Shown: positions 37,315 to 49,800 of the stretch, piece after piece
Layout: each line of letters starts with the position of its first letter
How positions within the stretch are numbered: the first letter of the stretch is position 1
NCBI GenBank assembly: GCA_026874595.1
Contig: CM049318.1
Span: forward strand, 1,063,241 to 1,127,240
Direction of reading: 5' to 3'
Length of the DNA stretch: 64,000 nucleotides
From: Sipunculus nudus
Taxonomy: Eukaryota; Annelida; Sipuncula; Golfingiida; Sipunculidae
The notes under the pieces: generated by a model
Databases searched by the model: none
Told to the model about the DNA's origin: nothing
Seen by the model: only the letters and a program-made list of their open reading frames with translations
Made by a program: the position numbers and the translations under genes

Positions 37315-40300
37315 TTGAAGTTCATTCTAATAATATTCATAGTTATTTTCTGCGGATTTGGATTACCTGGTGGATCCAGTAAAGGTGTTCTGCCTCAGCG
37401 GAGGAATGTGCTCAGTTGAAGTTCATTCTAGTTAATATTCATAGATATTTTCTGCGGATTTGATTACCTGGTGGATCCAGTAAAGGCGTTCTGCCTGAGC
37501 GGAGGAATGTGCTCAGTTGAAGTTCATTCTAGTTAATATTCATAGATATTTTCTGCGGATTTGGATTACCTGGTGGATCCAGTAAAGGCGTTCTGCCTCA
37601 GCGGAGGAATGTGCTCAGTTGAAGTTCATTCTAGTTAATATTCATAGATATTTTCTGCGGATTTGGATTACCTGGTGGATCCAGTAAAGGCGTTCTGCCT
37701 CAGCGGAGGAATGTGCTCAGTTGAAGTTCATTCTAGTTAATATTCATAGATATTTTCTGCGGATTTGATTACCTGGTGGATCCAGTAAAGGCGTTCTGCC
37801 TGAGCGGAGGAATGTGCTCAGTTGAAGTTCATTCTAGTTAATATTCATAGATATTTTCTGCGGATTTGGATTACCTGGTGGATCCAGTAAAGGCGTTCTG
37901 CCTCAGCGGAGGAATGTGCTCAGTTGAAGTTCATTCTAGTTAATATTCATAGATATTTTCTGCGGATTTGATTACCTGGTGGATCCAGTAAAGGCGTTCT
38001 GCCTGAGCGGAGGAATGTGCTCAGTTGAAGTTCATTCTAGTTAATATTCATAGATATTTTCTGCGGATTTGGATTACCTGGTGGATCCAGTAAAGGCGTT
38101 CTGCCTCAGCGGAGGAATGTGCTCAGTTGAAGTTCATTCAAGTTAATATTCATAGATATTTTCTGCGGATTTGGATTACCTGGTGGATCCAGTAAAGGTG
38201 TTCTTCCTTAGCGGAGGAATGTGCTCATTTGAAGTTCATTCTAGTTAATATTCATAGATATTTTCTGCGGATTTGGATTACCTGGTGGATCCTGTAAAGG
38301 TGTTCTGCCTCAGCGGAGGAATGTGCTCAGTTGAAGTTCATTCTAGTTAATATTCATAGATATTTTCTGCGGATTTGGATTACCTGGTGGATCCAGTAAA
38401 GGCGTTCTGCCTCAGCGGAGGAATGTGCTCAGTTGAAGTTCATTCTAGTTAATATTCATAGATATTTTCTGCGGATTTGGATTACCTGGTCGATCTAGTA
38501 AAGGCGTTCTGCCTCAGCGGAGGAATGTGCTCAGTTGAAGTTCATTCTAGTTAATATCCATAGATATTTTCTGCGGATTTGGATTACCTGGTGGATCCAG
38601 TAAAGGTGTTCTGCCTCAGCGGAGGAATGTGCTCAGTTGAAGTTCATTCTAGTTAATATTCATAGATATGTTCTGCGGATTTGATTACCTGGTGGATCCA
38701 GTAAAGGCGTTCTGTCTCAGCGGAGGAATGTGCTCAGTTGAAGTTCATTCTAGTTAATATCCATAGATATTTTCTGCGGATTTGGATTACCTGGTCGATC
38801 CAGTAAAGGCGTTCTGCCTCAGCGGAGGAATGTGCTCAGTTGAAGTTCATTCAAGTTAATATTCATAGATATTTTCTGCGGATTTGATTACCTGGTGGAT
38901 CCAGTAAAGGTGTTCTGACTTAGCGGAGGAATGTGCTAAGTTGAAGTTCATTCTAGTTAATATTCATAGATATTTTCTGCGGATTTGGATTACCTGGTGG
39001 ATCCAGTAAAGGCGTTCTGCCTTAGCGGAGGAATGTGCTAAGTTGAAGTTCATTCTAGTTAATATTCATAGATATTTTCTGCGGATTTGATTACCTGGTG
39101 GATCCAGGAAAGGCGTTCTGCCTCAGCGGAGGAATGTGCTCAGTTGAATTTCATTCTAGTTAATATTCATAGATATTTTCTGCGGATTTGGATTACCTGG
39201 TCGATCTAGTAAAGGCGTTCTGCCTCAGCAGAGGAATGTGCTCAGTTGAAGTTCATTCTAGTTAATATCCATAGATATTTTCTGCGGATTTGGATTACCT
39301 GGTGGATCCAGTAAAGGTGTTCTGCCTCAGCGGAGGAATGTGCTCAGTTGAAGTTCATTCTAGTTGATATTCATAGATATGTTCTGCGGATTTGATTACC
39401 TGGTGGATCCAGTAAAGGCGTTCTGTCTCAGCGGAGGAATGTGCTCAGTTGAAGTTCATTCTAGTTAATATCCATTGATATTTTCTGCGGATTTGGTTTA
39501 TCTGGTGGATCCAGTAAAGGCGTTCTGCCTCAGCGGAGGAATGTGCTCAGTTGAAGTTCATTCTAGTTAATATTCATAGATATTTTCTGCGGATTTGATT
39601 ACCTGGTGGATCCAGTAAAGGCGTTCTGCCTCAGCGGAGGAATGTGCTCAGTTGAAGTTCATTCTAGTTAATATTCATAGATATTTTCTGCGGATTTGGA
39701 TTACCTGGTGGATCCAGTAAAGGCGTTCTGCCTCAGCGGAGGAATGTGCTCAGTTGAAGTTCATTCAAGTTAATATTCATAGATATTTTCTGCGGATTTG
39801 GATTACCTGGTGGATCCAGTAAAGGTGGTCTGCCTCAGCGGAGGAATGTGCTCAGTTGAAGTTTTATTCTAGTTAATATTCATAGATATTTTCTGCGGAT
39901 TTGGATAACCTGGTGGATCCAGTAAAGGTGTTCTGCCTCAGCGGAGGAATGTGCTCAGTTGAAGTTCATTCTAGTTAATATTCATAGATATTTTCTGCGG
40001 ATTTGGTTTATCTGGTGGATCCAGTAAAGGTGTTCTGCCTCAGCGGAGGAATGTGCTCAGTTGAAGTTCATTCTAGTTAATATTCATAGATATTTTCTGC
40101 GGATTTGGATTACCTGGTGGATCCAGTAAAGGCGTTCTGCCTCAGCGGAGGAATGTGCTCAGTTGAAGTTCATTCTAGTTAATATTCATAGATATTTTCT
40201 GCGGATTTGATTACCTGGTGGATCCAGTAAAGTCGTTCTGCCTCAGCGGAGGAATGTGCTAAGTTGAAGTTCATTCTAGTTAATATTCATAGATATTTTC

Positions 40301-41279
40301 TGCGGATTTGGTTTACCTGGTGGATCCAGTAAAGGCGTTCTGCCTCAGCGGAGGAATGTGCTAAGTTGAAGTTCATTCTAGTTAATATTCCTAGATATTT
40401 TCTGCGGATTTGATTACCTGGTGGATCAAGTAAAGGCGTTCTGCCTCAGCGGAGGAATGTGCGCAGTTGAAGTTCATTCTAGTTAATATTCATAGATATT
40501 TTCTGCGGATTTGGATTACCTGGTGGATCCAGTAAAGGCGTTCTGCCTCAGCGGAGGAATGTGCTCAGTTGAAGTTCATTCAAGTTAATATTCATAGATA
40601 TTTTCTGCGGATTTGGATTACCTGGTGGATCCAGTAAAGGTGTTCTGCCTTAGCGGAGGAATGTGCTGAGTTGAAGTTCATTCTAATAATATTCATAGAT
40701 ATTTTCTGCGGATTTGGATTACCTGGTGGATCCAGTAAAGGTGTTCTGCCTCAGCGGAGGAATGTGCTCAGTTGAAGTTCATTCTAGTTAATATTCATAG
40801 ATATTTTCTGCGGATTTGATTACCTGGTGGATCCAGTAAAGGCGTTCTGCCTGAGCGGAGGAATGTGCTCAGTTGAAGTTCATTCTAGTTAATATTCATA
40901 GATATTTTCTGCGGATTTGGATTACCTGGTGGATCCAGTAAAGGCGTTCTGCCTCAGCGGAGGAATGTGCTCAGTTGAAGTTCATTCTAGTTAATATTCA
41001 TAGATATTTTCTGCGGATTTGATTACCTGGTGGATCCAGTAAAGGCGTTCTGCCTGAGCGGAGGAATGTGCTCAGTTGAAGTTCATTCTAGTTAATATTC
41101 ATAGATATTTTCTGCGGATTTGGATTACCTGGTGGATCCAGTAAAGGCGTTCTGCCTCAGCGGAGGAATGTGCTCAGTTGAAGTTCATTCAAGTTAATAT
41201 TCATAGATATTTTCTGCGGATTTGGATTACCTGGTGGATCCAGTAAAGGTGTTCTTCCTTAGCGGAGGAATGTGCTCAT

Positions 41280-44200
41280 TTGAAGTTCATTCTAGTTAAT
41301 ATTCATAGATATTTTCTGCGGATTTGGATTACCTGGTGGATCCTGTAAAGGTGTTCTGCCTCAGCGGAGGAATGTGCTCAGTTGAAGTTCATTCTAGTTA
41401 ATATTCATAGATATTTTCTGCGGATTTGGATTACCTGGTGGATCCAGTAAAGGCGTTCTGCCTCAGCGGAGGAATGTGCTCAGTTGAAGTTCATTCTAGT
41501 TAATATTCATAGATATTTTCTGCGGATTTGGATTACCTGGTCGATCCAGTAAAGGTGTTCTGCCTCAGCGGAGGAATGTGCTCAGTTGAAGTTCATTCTA
41601 GTTAATATTCATAGATATTTTCTGCGGATTTGGATTACCTGGTGGATCCAGTAAAGGCGTTCTGCCTCAGTGGAGGAATGTGCTCAGTTGAAGTTCATTC
41701 AAGTTAATATTCATAGATATTTTCTGCGGATTTGGATTACCTGGTGGATCCAGTAAAGGTGTTCTGCCTCAGCGGAGGAATGTGCTCAGTTGAAGTTCAT
41801 TCTAGTTAATATTCATAGATATTTTCTGCGGATTTGATTACCTGGTGGATCCAGTAAAGGCGTTCTGCCTGAGCGGAGGAATGTGCTCAGTTGAAGTTCA
41901 TTCTAGTTAATATTCATAGATATTTTCTGCGGATTTGGATTACCTGGTGGATCCAGTAAAGGCGTTCTGCCTCAGCGGAGGAATGTGCTCAGTTGAAGTT
42001 CATTCTAGTTAATATTCATAGATATTTTCTGCGGATTTGATTACCTGGTGGATCCAGTAAAGGCGTTCTGCCTGAGCGGAGGAATGTGCTCAGTTGAAGT
42101 TCATTCTAGTTAATATTCATAGATATTTTCTGCGGATTTGGATTACCTGGTGGATCCAGTAAAGGCGTTCTGCCTCAGCGGAGGAATGTGCTCAGTTGAA
42201 GTTCATTCAAGTTAATATTCATAGATATTTTCTGCGGATTTGGATTACCTGGTCGATCCAGTAAAGGTGTTCTGCCTCAGCGGAGGAATGTGCTCAGTTG
42301 AAGTTCATTCTAGTTAATATTCATAGATATTTTCTGCGGATTTGGATTACCTGGTGGATCCAGTAAAGGCGTTCTGCCTCAGTGGAGGAATGTGCTCAGT
42401 TGAAGTTCATTCAAGTTAATATTCATAGATATTTTCTGCGGATTTGGATTACCTGGTGGATCCAGTAAAGGTGTTCTGCCTCAGCGGAGGAATGTGCTCA
42501 GTTGAAGTTCATTCTAGTTAATATTCATAGATATTTTCTGCGGATTTGGATTACCTGGTGGATCCAGTAAAGGCGTTCTGCCTCAGCGGAGGAATGTGCT
42601 CAGTTGAAGTTCATTCTAGTTAATATTCATAGATATTTTCTGCGGATTTGGATTACCTTGTGGATCCAGTAAAGGCGTTCTGCCTCATCGGAGGAATGTG
42701 CTCAGTTGAAGTTCATTCTAGTTAATATTCATAGATATTTTCTGCGGATTTGATTACCTGGTGGATCCAGTAAAGGCGTTCTGCCTCAGCGGAGGAATGT
42801 GCTCAGTTGAAGTTCATTCTAGTTAATATTCATAGATATTTTCTGCGGATTTGGTTTACCTGGTGGATCCAGTAAAGGCGTTCTGCCTCAGCGGAGGAAT
42901 GTGCTCAGTTGAAGTTCATTCTAGTTAATATTCATAGATATTTTCTGCGGATTTGATTACCTGGTGGATCCAGTAAAGGCGTTCTGCCTCAGCGGAGGAA
43001 TGTGCGCAGTTGAAGTTCATTCTAGTTAATATTCATAGATATTTTCTGCGGATTTGGATTACCTGGTGGATCCAGTAAAGGCGTTCTGCCTCAGCGGAGG
43101 AATGTGCTCAGTTGAAGTTCATTCTAGTTAATATCCATAGATATTTTCTGCGGATTTGGATTACCTGGTGGATCCAGTAAAGGTGTTCTGTCTTAGCGGA
43201 GGAATGTGCTCAGTTGAAGTTCATTCTAATAATATTCATAGATATTTTCTGCGGATTTGGATTACCTGGTGGATCCAATAAAGGTGTTCTGCCTCAGCGG
43301 AGGAATGTGCTCAGTTGAAGTTCATTCTAGTTAATATTCATAGATATTTTCTGCGGATTTGGATTACCTGGTGGATCCAGTAAAGGCGTTCTGCCTCAGC
43401 GGAGGAATGTGCTCAGTTGAAGTTCATTCTAGTTAATATTCATAGATATTTTCTGCGGATTTGGATTACCTGGTGGATCCAGTAAAGGCGTTCTGCCTCA
43501 GCGGAGGAATGTGCTTAGTTGAAGTTCATTCTAGTTAATATTCATAGATATTTTCTGCGGATTTGGATTACCTGGTCGATCCAGTAAAGGTGTTCTGCCT
43601 CAGCGGAGGAATGTGCTCAGTTGAAGTTCATTCTAGTTTATATCCATAGATATTTTCTGCGGATTTGGATTACCTGGTGGATCCAGTAAAGGCGTTCTGC
43701 CTCAGCGGAGGAATGTGCTCAGTTGAAGTTCATTCTAGTTAATATCCATAGATATTTTCTGCGGATTTGGATTACCTGGTGGATCCAGTAAAGGCGTTCT
43801 TCCTCGGCGGAGGAATGTGCTCAGTTGAAGTTCATTCTAGTTAATATTCATAGATATGTTCTGCGGATTTGATTACCTGGTGGATCCAGTAAAGGCGTTC
43901 TGCCTCAGCGGAGGAATGTGCTCAGTTGAAGTTCATTCTAGTTAATATTCATAGATATTTTCTGCGGATTTGGATTACCTGGTGGATCCAGTAAAGGCGT
44001 TCTGCCTCAGCGGAGGAATGTGCTTAGTTGAAGTTCATTCTAGTTAATATTCACAGATATTTTCTGCGGATTTGGATTACCTGGTCGATCCAGTAAAGGT
44101 GTTCTGCCTCAGCGGAGGAATGTGCTCAGTTGAAGTTCATTCTAGTTAATATTCATAGATATTTTCTGCGGATTTGGATTACCTGGTGGATCCAGTAAAG

Positions 44201-45790
44201 GCGTTCTGCCTCAGCGGAGGAATGTGCTCAGTTGAAGTTCATTCTAGTTAATATCCATAGATATTTTCTGCGGATTTGAATTACCTGGTGGATCCAGTAA
44301 AGGTGTTCTGCCTCAGCGGAGGAATGTGCTCAGTTGAAGTTCATTCTAGTTAATATTCATAGATATTTTCTGCGGATTTGATTACCTGGTGGATCCAGTA
44401 AAGGCGTTCTGCCTCAGCGGAGGAATGTGCTCAGTTGAAGTTCATTCTAGTTAATATCCATAGATATTTTCTGCGGATTTGGATTACCTGGTGGATCCAG
44501 TAAAGGTGTTCTGCCTCAGCGGAGGAATGTGCTCAGTTGAAGTTCATTCTAGTTAATATTCATAGATATTTTCTGCGGATTTGGATTACCTGGTGGATCC
44601 AGTAAAGGTGTTCTGCCTCAGCGGAGGAATGTGCTCAGTTGAAGTTCATTCTAGTTAATATTCATAGATATTTTCTGCGGATTTGGTTTATCTGGTGGAT
44701 CCAGTAAAGGTGTTCTGCCTCAGCGGAGGAATGTGCTCAGTTGAAGTTCATTCTAGTTAATATTCATAAATATTTTCTGCGGATTTGGATTACCTGGTGG
44801 ATCCAGTAAAGGCGTTCTGCCTCAGCGGAGGAATGTGCTCAGTTGAAGTTCATTCTAGTTAATATTCATAGATATTTTCTGCGGATTTGGATTACCTGGT
44901 GGATCCAGTAAAGGCGTTCTGCCTCAGCGGAGGAATGTGCTCAGTTGAAGTTCATTCTAGTTAATATCCATAGATATTTTCTGCGGATTTGGATTACCTG
45001 GTGGATCCAGTAAAGGTTTTCTGCCTCAGCGGAGGAATGTGCTCAGTTGAAGTTCATTCTAGTTAATATTCATAGATATGTTCTGCGGTTTTGATTACCT
45101 GGTGGATCCAGTAAAGGCGTTCTGCCTCAGCGGAGGAATGTGCTCAGTTGAAGTTCATTCTAGTTAATATCCATAGATATTTTCTGCGGATTTGGTTTAT
45201 CTGGTGGATCCAGTAAAGGCGTTCTGCCTCAGCGGAGGAATGTGCTGAGTTGAAGTTCATTCTAGTTAATATTCATAGATATTTTCTGCGGATTTGATTA
45301 CCTGGTGGTTCCAGTAAAGGCGGAGGAATGTGCTCAGTTGAAGTTCATTCTAGTTAATATTCATAGATATTTTCTGCGGATTTGGATTACCTGGTGGATC
45401 CAGTAAAGGCGTTCTGCCTCAGCGGAGGAATGTGCTCAGTTGAAGTTCATTCTAGTTAATATTCATAGATATTTTCTGCGGATTCGGATTACCTGGTGGA
45501 TCCAGTAAAAGCGTTCTGCCTCAGCGGAGGAATGTGCTCAGTTGAAGTTCATTCTAGTTAATATTCATAGATATTTTCTGCGGATTTGGTTTATCTGGTG
45601 GATCCAGTAAAGGTGTTCTGCCTCAGCGGAGGAATGTGCTCAGTTGAAGTTCATTCTAGTTAATATTCATAGATATTTTCTGCGGATTTGATTACCTGGT
45701 GGATCCAGTAAAGGCGTTCTGCCTCAGCGGAGGAATGTGCTAAGTTGAAGTTCATTCTAGTTAATATTCATAGATATTTTCTGCGGATTT
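41280..45790. repeat. Family I block, second copy
   Basis: Near copy of 1-4510 at offset 41,279, with the same order of variant units, including GTCGATCC, CAGTGGAGG, GGATCCAATAAAGG, TTCACAG and the 88-bp short unit. Differences are scattered single bases, for example CCTCATCGG near 42689 and CATAAATATT near 44768. It is embedded directly after a family II block, so the family I / family II junction (about 41.28 kb) is shared with the window start. Confidence 0.85.
45250..45337 (+). repeat. 88-bp short unit
   Basis: Counterpart of 3971-4058 at offset 41,279, with the same 13-base deletion, the G loss and GGTTCC. Confidence 0.9.
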
Positions 45791-46762
45791 AGTTTACCTG
45801 GTGGATCCAGTAAAGGCGTTCTGCCTTAGCGGAGGAATGTACTCAGTTGAAGTTCATTCTAGTTAATATTCATAGATATTTTCTGCGGATTTGGATTACC
45901 TGGTGGATCCAGTAAAGGTGTTCTGCCTCAGCGGAGGAATGTGCTCAGTTGAAGTTCATTCTAGTTAATATTCATAGATATTTTCTGCGGATTTGGTTTA
46001 TCTGGTGGATCCAGTAAAGGTGTTCTGCCTCAGCGGAGGAATGTGCTCAGTTGAAGTTCATTCTAGTTAATATTCATAGATATTTTCTGCGGATTTGATT
46101 ACCTGGTGGATCCAGTAAAGGCGTTCTGCCTCAGCGGAGGAATGTGCTAAGTTGAAGTTCATTCTAGTTAATATTCATAGATATTTTCTGCGGATTTGGT
46201 TTATCTGGTGGATCCAGCAAAGGTGTTCTGCCTCAGCGGAGGAATGTGCTCAGTTGAAGTTCATTCTAGTTAATATTCATAGATATTTTCTGCGGATTTG
46301 GATTACCTGGTGGATCCAGTAAAGGCGTTCTGCCTCAGCGGAGGAATGTGCTCAGTTGAAGTTCATTCTAGTTAATATTCATAGATATTTTCTGCGGATT
46401 TGGATTACCTGGTGGATCCAGTAAAGGCGTTCTGCCTCAGCGGAGGAATGTGCTCAGTTGAAGTTCATTCTAGTTAATATCCATAGATATTTTCTGCGGA
46501 TTTGGATTACCTGGTGGATCCAGTAAAGGTTTTCTGCCTCAGCGGAGGAATGTGCTCAGTTGAAGTTCATTCTAGTTAATATTCATAGATATGTTCTGCG
46601 GTTTTGATTACCTGGTGGATCCAGTAAAGGCGTTCTGCCTCAGCGGAGGAATGTGCTCAGTTGAAGTTCATTCTAGTTAATATCCATAGATATTTTCTGC
46701 GGATTTGGTTTATCTGGTGGATCCAGTAAAGGCGTTCTGCCTCTGCGGAGGAATGTGCTCAG

Positions 46763-46850
46763 TTGAAGTTCATTCTAGTTAATATTCATAGATATTTTCT
46801 GCGGATTTGATTACCTGGTGGTTCCAGTAAAGGCGGAGGAATGTGCTCAG
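46763..46850 (+). repeat. 88-bp short unit
   Basis: 1513 bp after the previous short unit, within the 15-unit tandem copy. The preceding unit has the private variant CCTCTGCGGAG. Confidence 0.9.
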
Positions 46851-49800
46851 TTGAAGTTCATTCTAGTTAATATTCATAGATATTTTCTGCGGATTTGGAT
46901 TACCTGGTGGATCCAGTAAAGGCGTTCTGCCTCAGCGGAGGAATGTGCTCAGTTGAAGTTCATTCTAGTTAATATTCATAGATATTTTCTGCGGATTTGG
47001 ATTACCTGGTGGATCCAGTAAAAGCGTTCTGCCTCAGCGGAGGAATGTGCTCAGTTGAAGTTCATTCTAGTTAATATTCATAGATATTTTCTGCGGATTT
47101 GGTTTATCTGGTGGATCCAGTAAAGGTGTTCTGCCTCAGCGGAGGAATGTGCTCAGTTGAAGTTCATTCTAGTTAATATTCATAGATATTTTCTGCGGAT
47201 TTGATTACCTGGTGGATCCAGTAAAGGCGATCTGCCTCAGCGGAGGAATGTGCTAAGTTGAAGTTCATTCTAGTTAATATTCATAGATATTTTCTGCGGA
47301 TTTGGATTACCTGGTGGATCCAGTAAAGGCGTTCTGCCTCAGCGGAGGAATGTGCTCAGTTGAAGTTCATTCAAGTTAATATTCATAGATATTTTCTGCG
47401 GATTTGGATTACCTGGTGGATCCAGTAAAGGTGTTCTGCCTCAGCGGAGGAATGTGCTCAGTTGAAGTTTTATTCTAGTTAATATTCATAGATATTTTCT
47501 GCGGATTTGGATAACCTGGTGGATCCAGTAAAGGTGTTCTGCCTCAGCGGAGAATGTGCTCAGTTGAAGTTCATTCTAGTTAATATTCATAGATATTTTC
47601 TGCGGATTTGGTTTATCTGGTGGATCCAGTAAAGGTGTTCTGCCTCAGCGGAGGAATGTGCTCAGTTGAAGTTCATTCTAGTTAATATCCATAGATATTT
47701 TCTGCGGATTTGGATTACCTGGTGGATCCAGTAAAGGCGTTCTGCCTCAGCGGAGGAATGTGCTCAGTTGAAGTTCATTCTAGTTAATATTCATAGATAT
47801 TTTCTGCGGATTTGATTACCTGGTGGATCCAGTAAAGTCGTTCTGCCTCAGCGGAGGAATGTGCTCAGTTGAAGTTCATTCTAGTTAATATTCATAGATA
47901 TTTTCTGCGGATTTGGTTTACCTGGTGGATCCAGTAAAGGCGTTCTGCCTCAGCGGAGGAATGTGCTAAGTTGAAGTTCATTCTAGTTAATATTCATAGA
48001 TATTTTCTGCGGATTTGATTACCTGGTGGATCCAGTAAAGGCGTTCTGCCTCAGCGGAGGAATGTGCGCAGTTGAAGTTCATTCTAGTTAATATTCATAG
48101 ATATTTTCTGCGGATTTGGATTACCTGGTGGATCCAGTAAAGGCGTTCTGCCTCAGCGGAGGAATGTGCTCAGTTGAAGTTCATTCAAGTTAATATTCAT
48201 AGATATTTTCTGCGGATTTGGATTACCTGGTGGATCCAGTAAAGGTGTTCTGCCTTAGCGGAGGAATGTGCTGAGTTGAAGTTCATTCTAATAATATTCA
48301 TAGATATTTTCTGCGGATTTGGATTACCTGGTGGATCCAGTAAAGGTGTTCTGCCTCAGCGGAGGAATGTGCTCAGTTGAAGTTCATTCTAGTTAATATT
48401 CATAGATATTTTCTGCGGATTTGATTACCTGGTGGATCCAGTAAAGGCGTTCTGCCTGAGCGGAGGAATGTGCTCAGTTGAAGTTCATTCTAGTTAATAT
48501 TCATAGATATTTTCTGCGGATTTGGATTACCTGGTGGATCCAGTAAAGGCGTTCTGCCTCAGCGGAGGAATGTGCTCAGTTGAAGTTCATTCTAGTTAAT
48601 ATTCATAGATATTTTCTGCGGATTTGGATTACCTGGTGGATCCAGTAAAGGCGTTCTGCCTCATCGGAGGAATGTGCTCAGTTGAAGTTCATTCTAGTTA
48701 ATATTCATAGATATTTTCTGCGGATTTGATTACCTGGTGGATCCAGTAAAGGCGTTCTGCCTGAGCGGAGGAATGTGCTCAGTTGAAGTTCATTCTAGTT
48801 AATATTCATAGATATTTTCTGCGGATTTGGATTACCTGGTGGATCCAGTAAAGGCGTTCTGCCTCAGCGGAGGAATGTGCTCAGTTGAAGTTCATTCTAG
48901 TTAATATTCATAGATATTTTCTGCGGATTTGATTACCTGGTGGATCCAGTAAAGGGGTTCTGCCTGAGCGGAGGAATGTGCTCAGTTGAAGTTCATTCTA
49001 GTTAATATTCATAGATATTTTCTGCGGATTTGGATTACCTGGTGGATCCAGTAAAGGCGTTCTGCCTCAGCGGAGGAATGTGCTCAGTTGAAGTTCATTC
49101 AAGTTAATATTCATAGATATTTTCTGCGGATTTGGATTACCTGGTGGATCCAGTAAAGGTGTTCTTCCTTAGCGGAGGAATGTGCTCATTTGAAGTTCAT
49201 TCTAGTTAATATTCATAGATATTTTCTGCGGATTTGGATTACCTGGTGGATCCTGTAAAGGTGTTCTGCCTCAGCGGAGGAATGTGCTCATTTGAAGTTC
49301 ATTCTAGTTAATGTTCATAGATATTTTCTGCGGATTTGGATTACCTGGTGGATCCAGTAAAGGCGTTCTGCCTCAGCGGAGGAATGTGCTCAGTTGAAGT
49401 TCATTCTAGTTAATATTCATAGATATTTTCTGCGGATTTGGATTACCTGGTCGATCTAGTAAAGGCGTTCTGCCTCAGCGGAGGAATGTGCTCAGTTGAA
49501 GTTCATTCTAGTTAATATCCATAGATATTTTCTGCGGATTTGGATTACCTGGTGGATCCAGTAAAGGTGTTCTGCCTCAGCGGAGGAATGTGCTCAGTTG
49601 AAGTTCATTCTAGTTAATATTCATAGATATGTTCTGCGGATTTGATTACCTGGTGGATCCAGTAAAGGCGTTCTGTCTCAGCGGAGGAATGTGCTCAGTT
49701 GAAGTTCATTCTAGTTAATATCCATAGATATTTTCTGCGGATTTGGATTACCTGGTCGATCCAGTAAAGGCGTTCTGCCTCAGCGGAGGAATGTGCTCAG

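Larger units (their letters stand above)
32150..38661. repeat. 3256-bp tandem duplication (32 units x 2)
   Basis: About 32.15-35.41 kb and 35.41-38.66 kb form a directly adjacent pair. Landmarks at 3256 bp: TTCAAG (32237/35493), CCTAG (32863/36119), CTCATT (33750/37006 and 34970/38226), altered-core units (33991/37247). Agreement stops on the left near 32.1 kb and on the right near 35.40/38.65 kb, where the right copy has ATATGTTC. Edge agreement on both sides of a single junction near 35.4 kb suggests one recent unequal exchange of a 32-unit block. Confidence 0.85.
44880..47260. repeat. 1513-bp tandem copy (15 units), first pair
   Basis: The ordered set AAAGGTTTTC (45011/46524), ATATGTTCTGCGGTTTT, ATCCAT+GGTTTATC, the 88-bp GGTTCC short unit (45309/46822) and AAAAGCG recurs at 1513 bp, equal to 15 units less 17 bp (13 of them from the short unit). 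The second copy ends at a GGCGATCTGCC unit near 47230. The same unit is at 4438 in the first family I block, so the second copy matches the window start better downstream than the first does. Confidence 0.8.
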
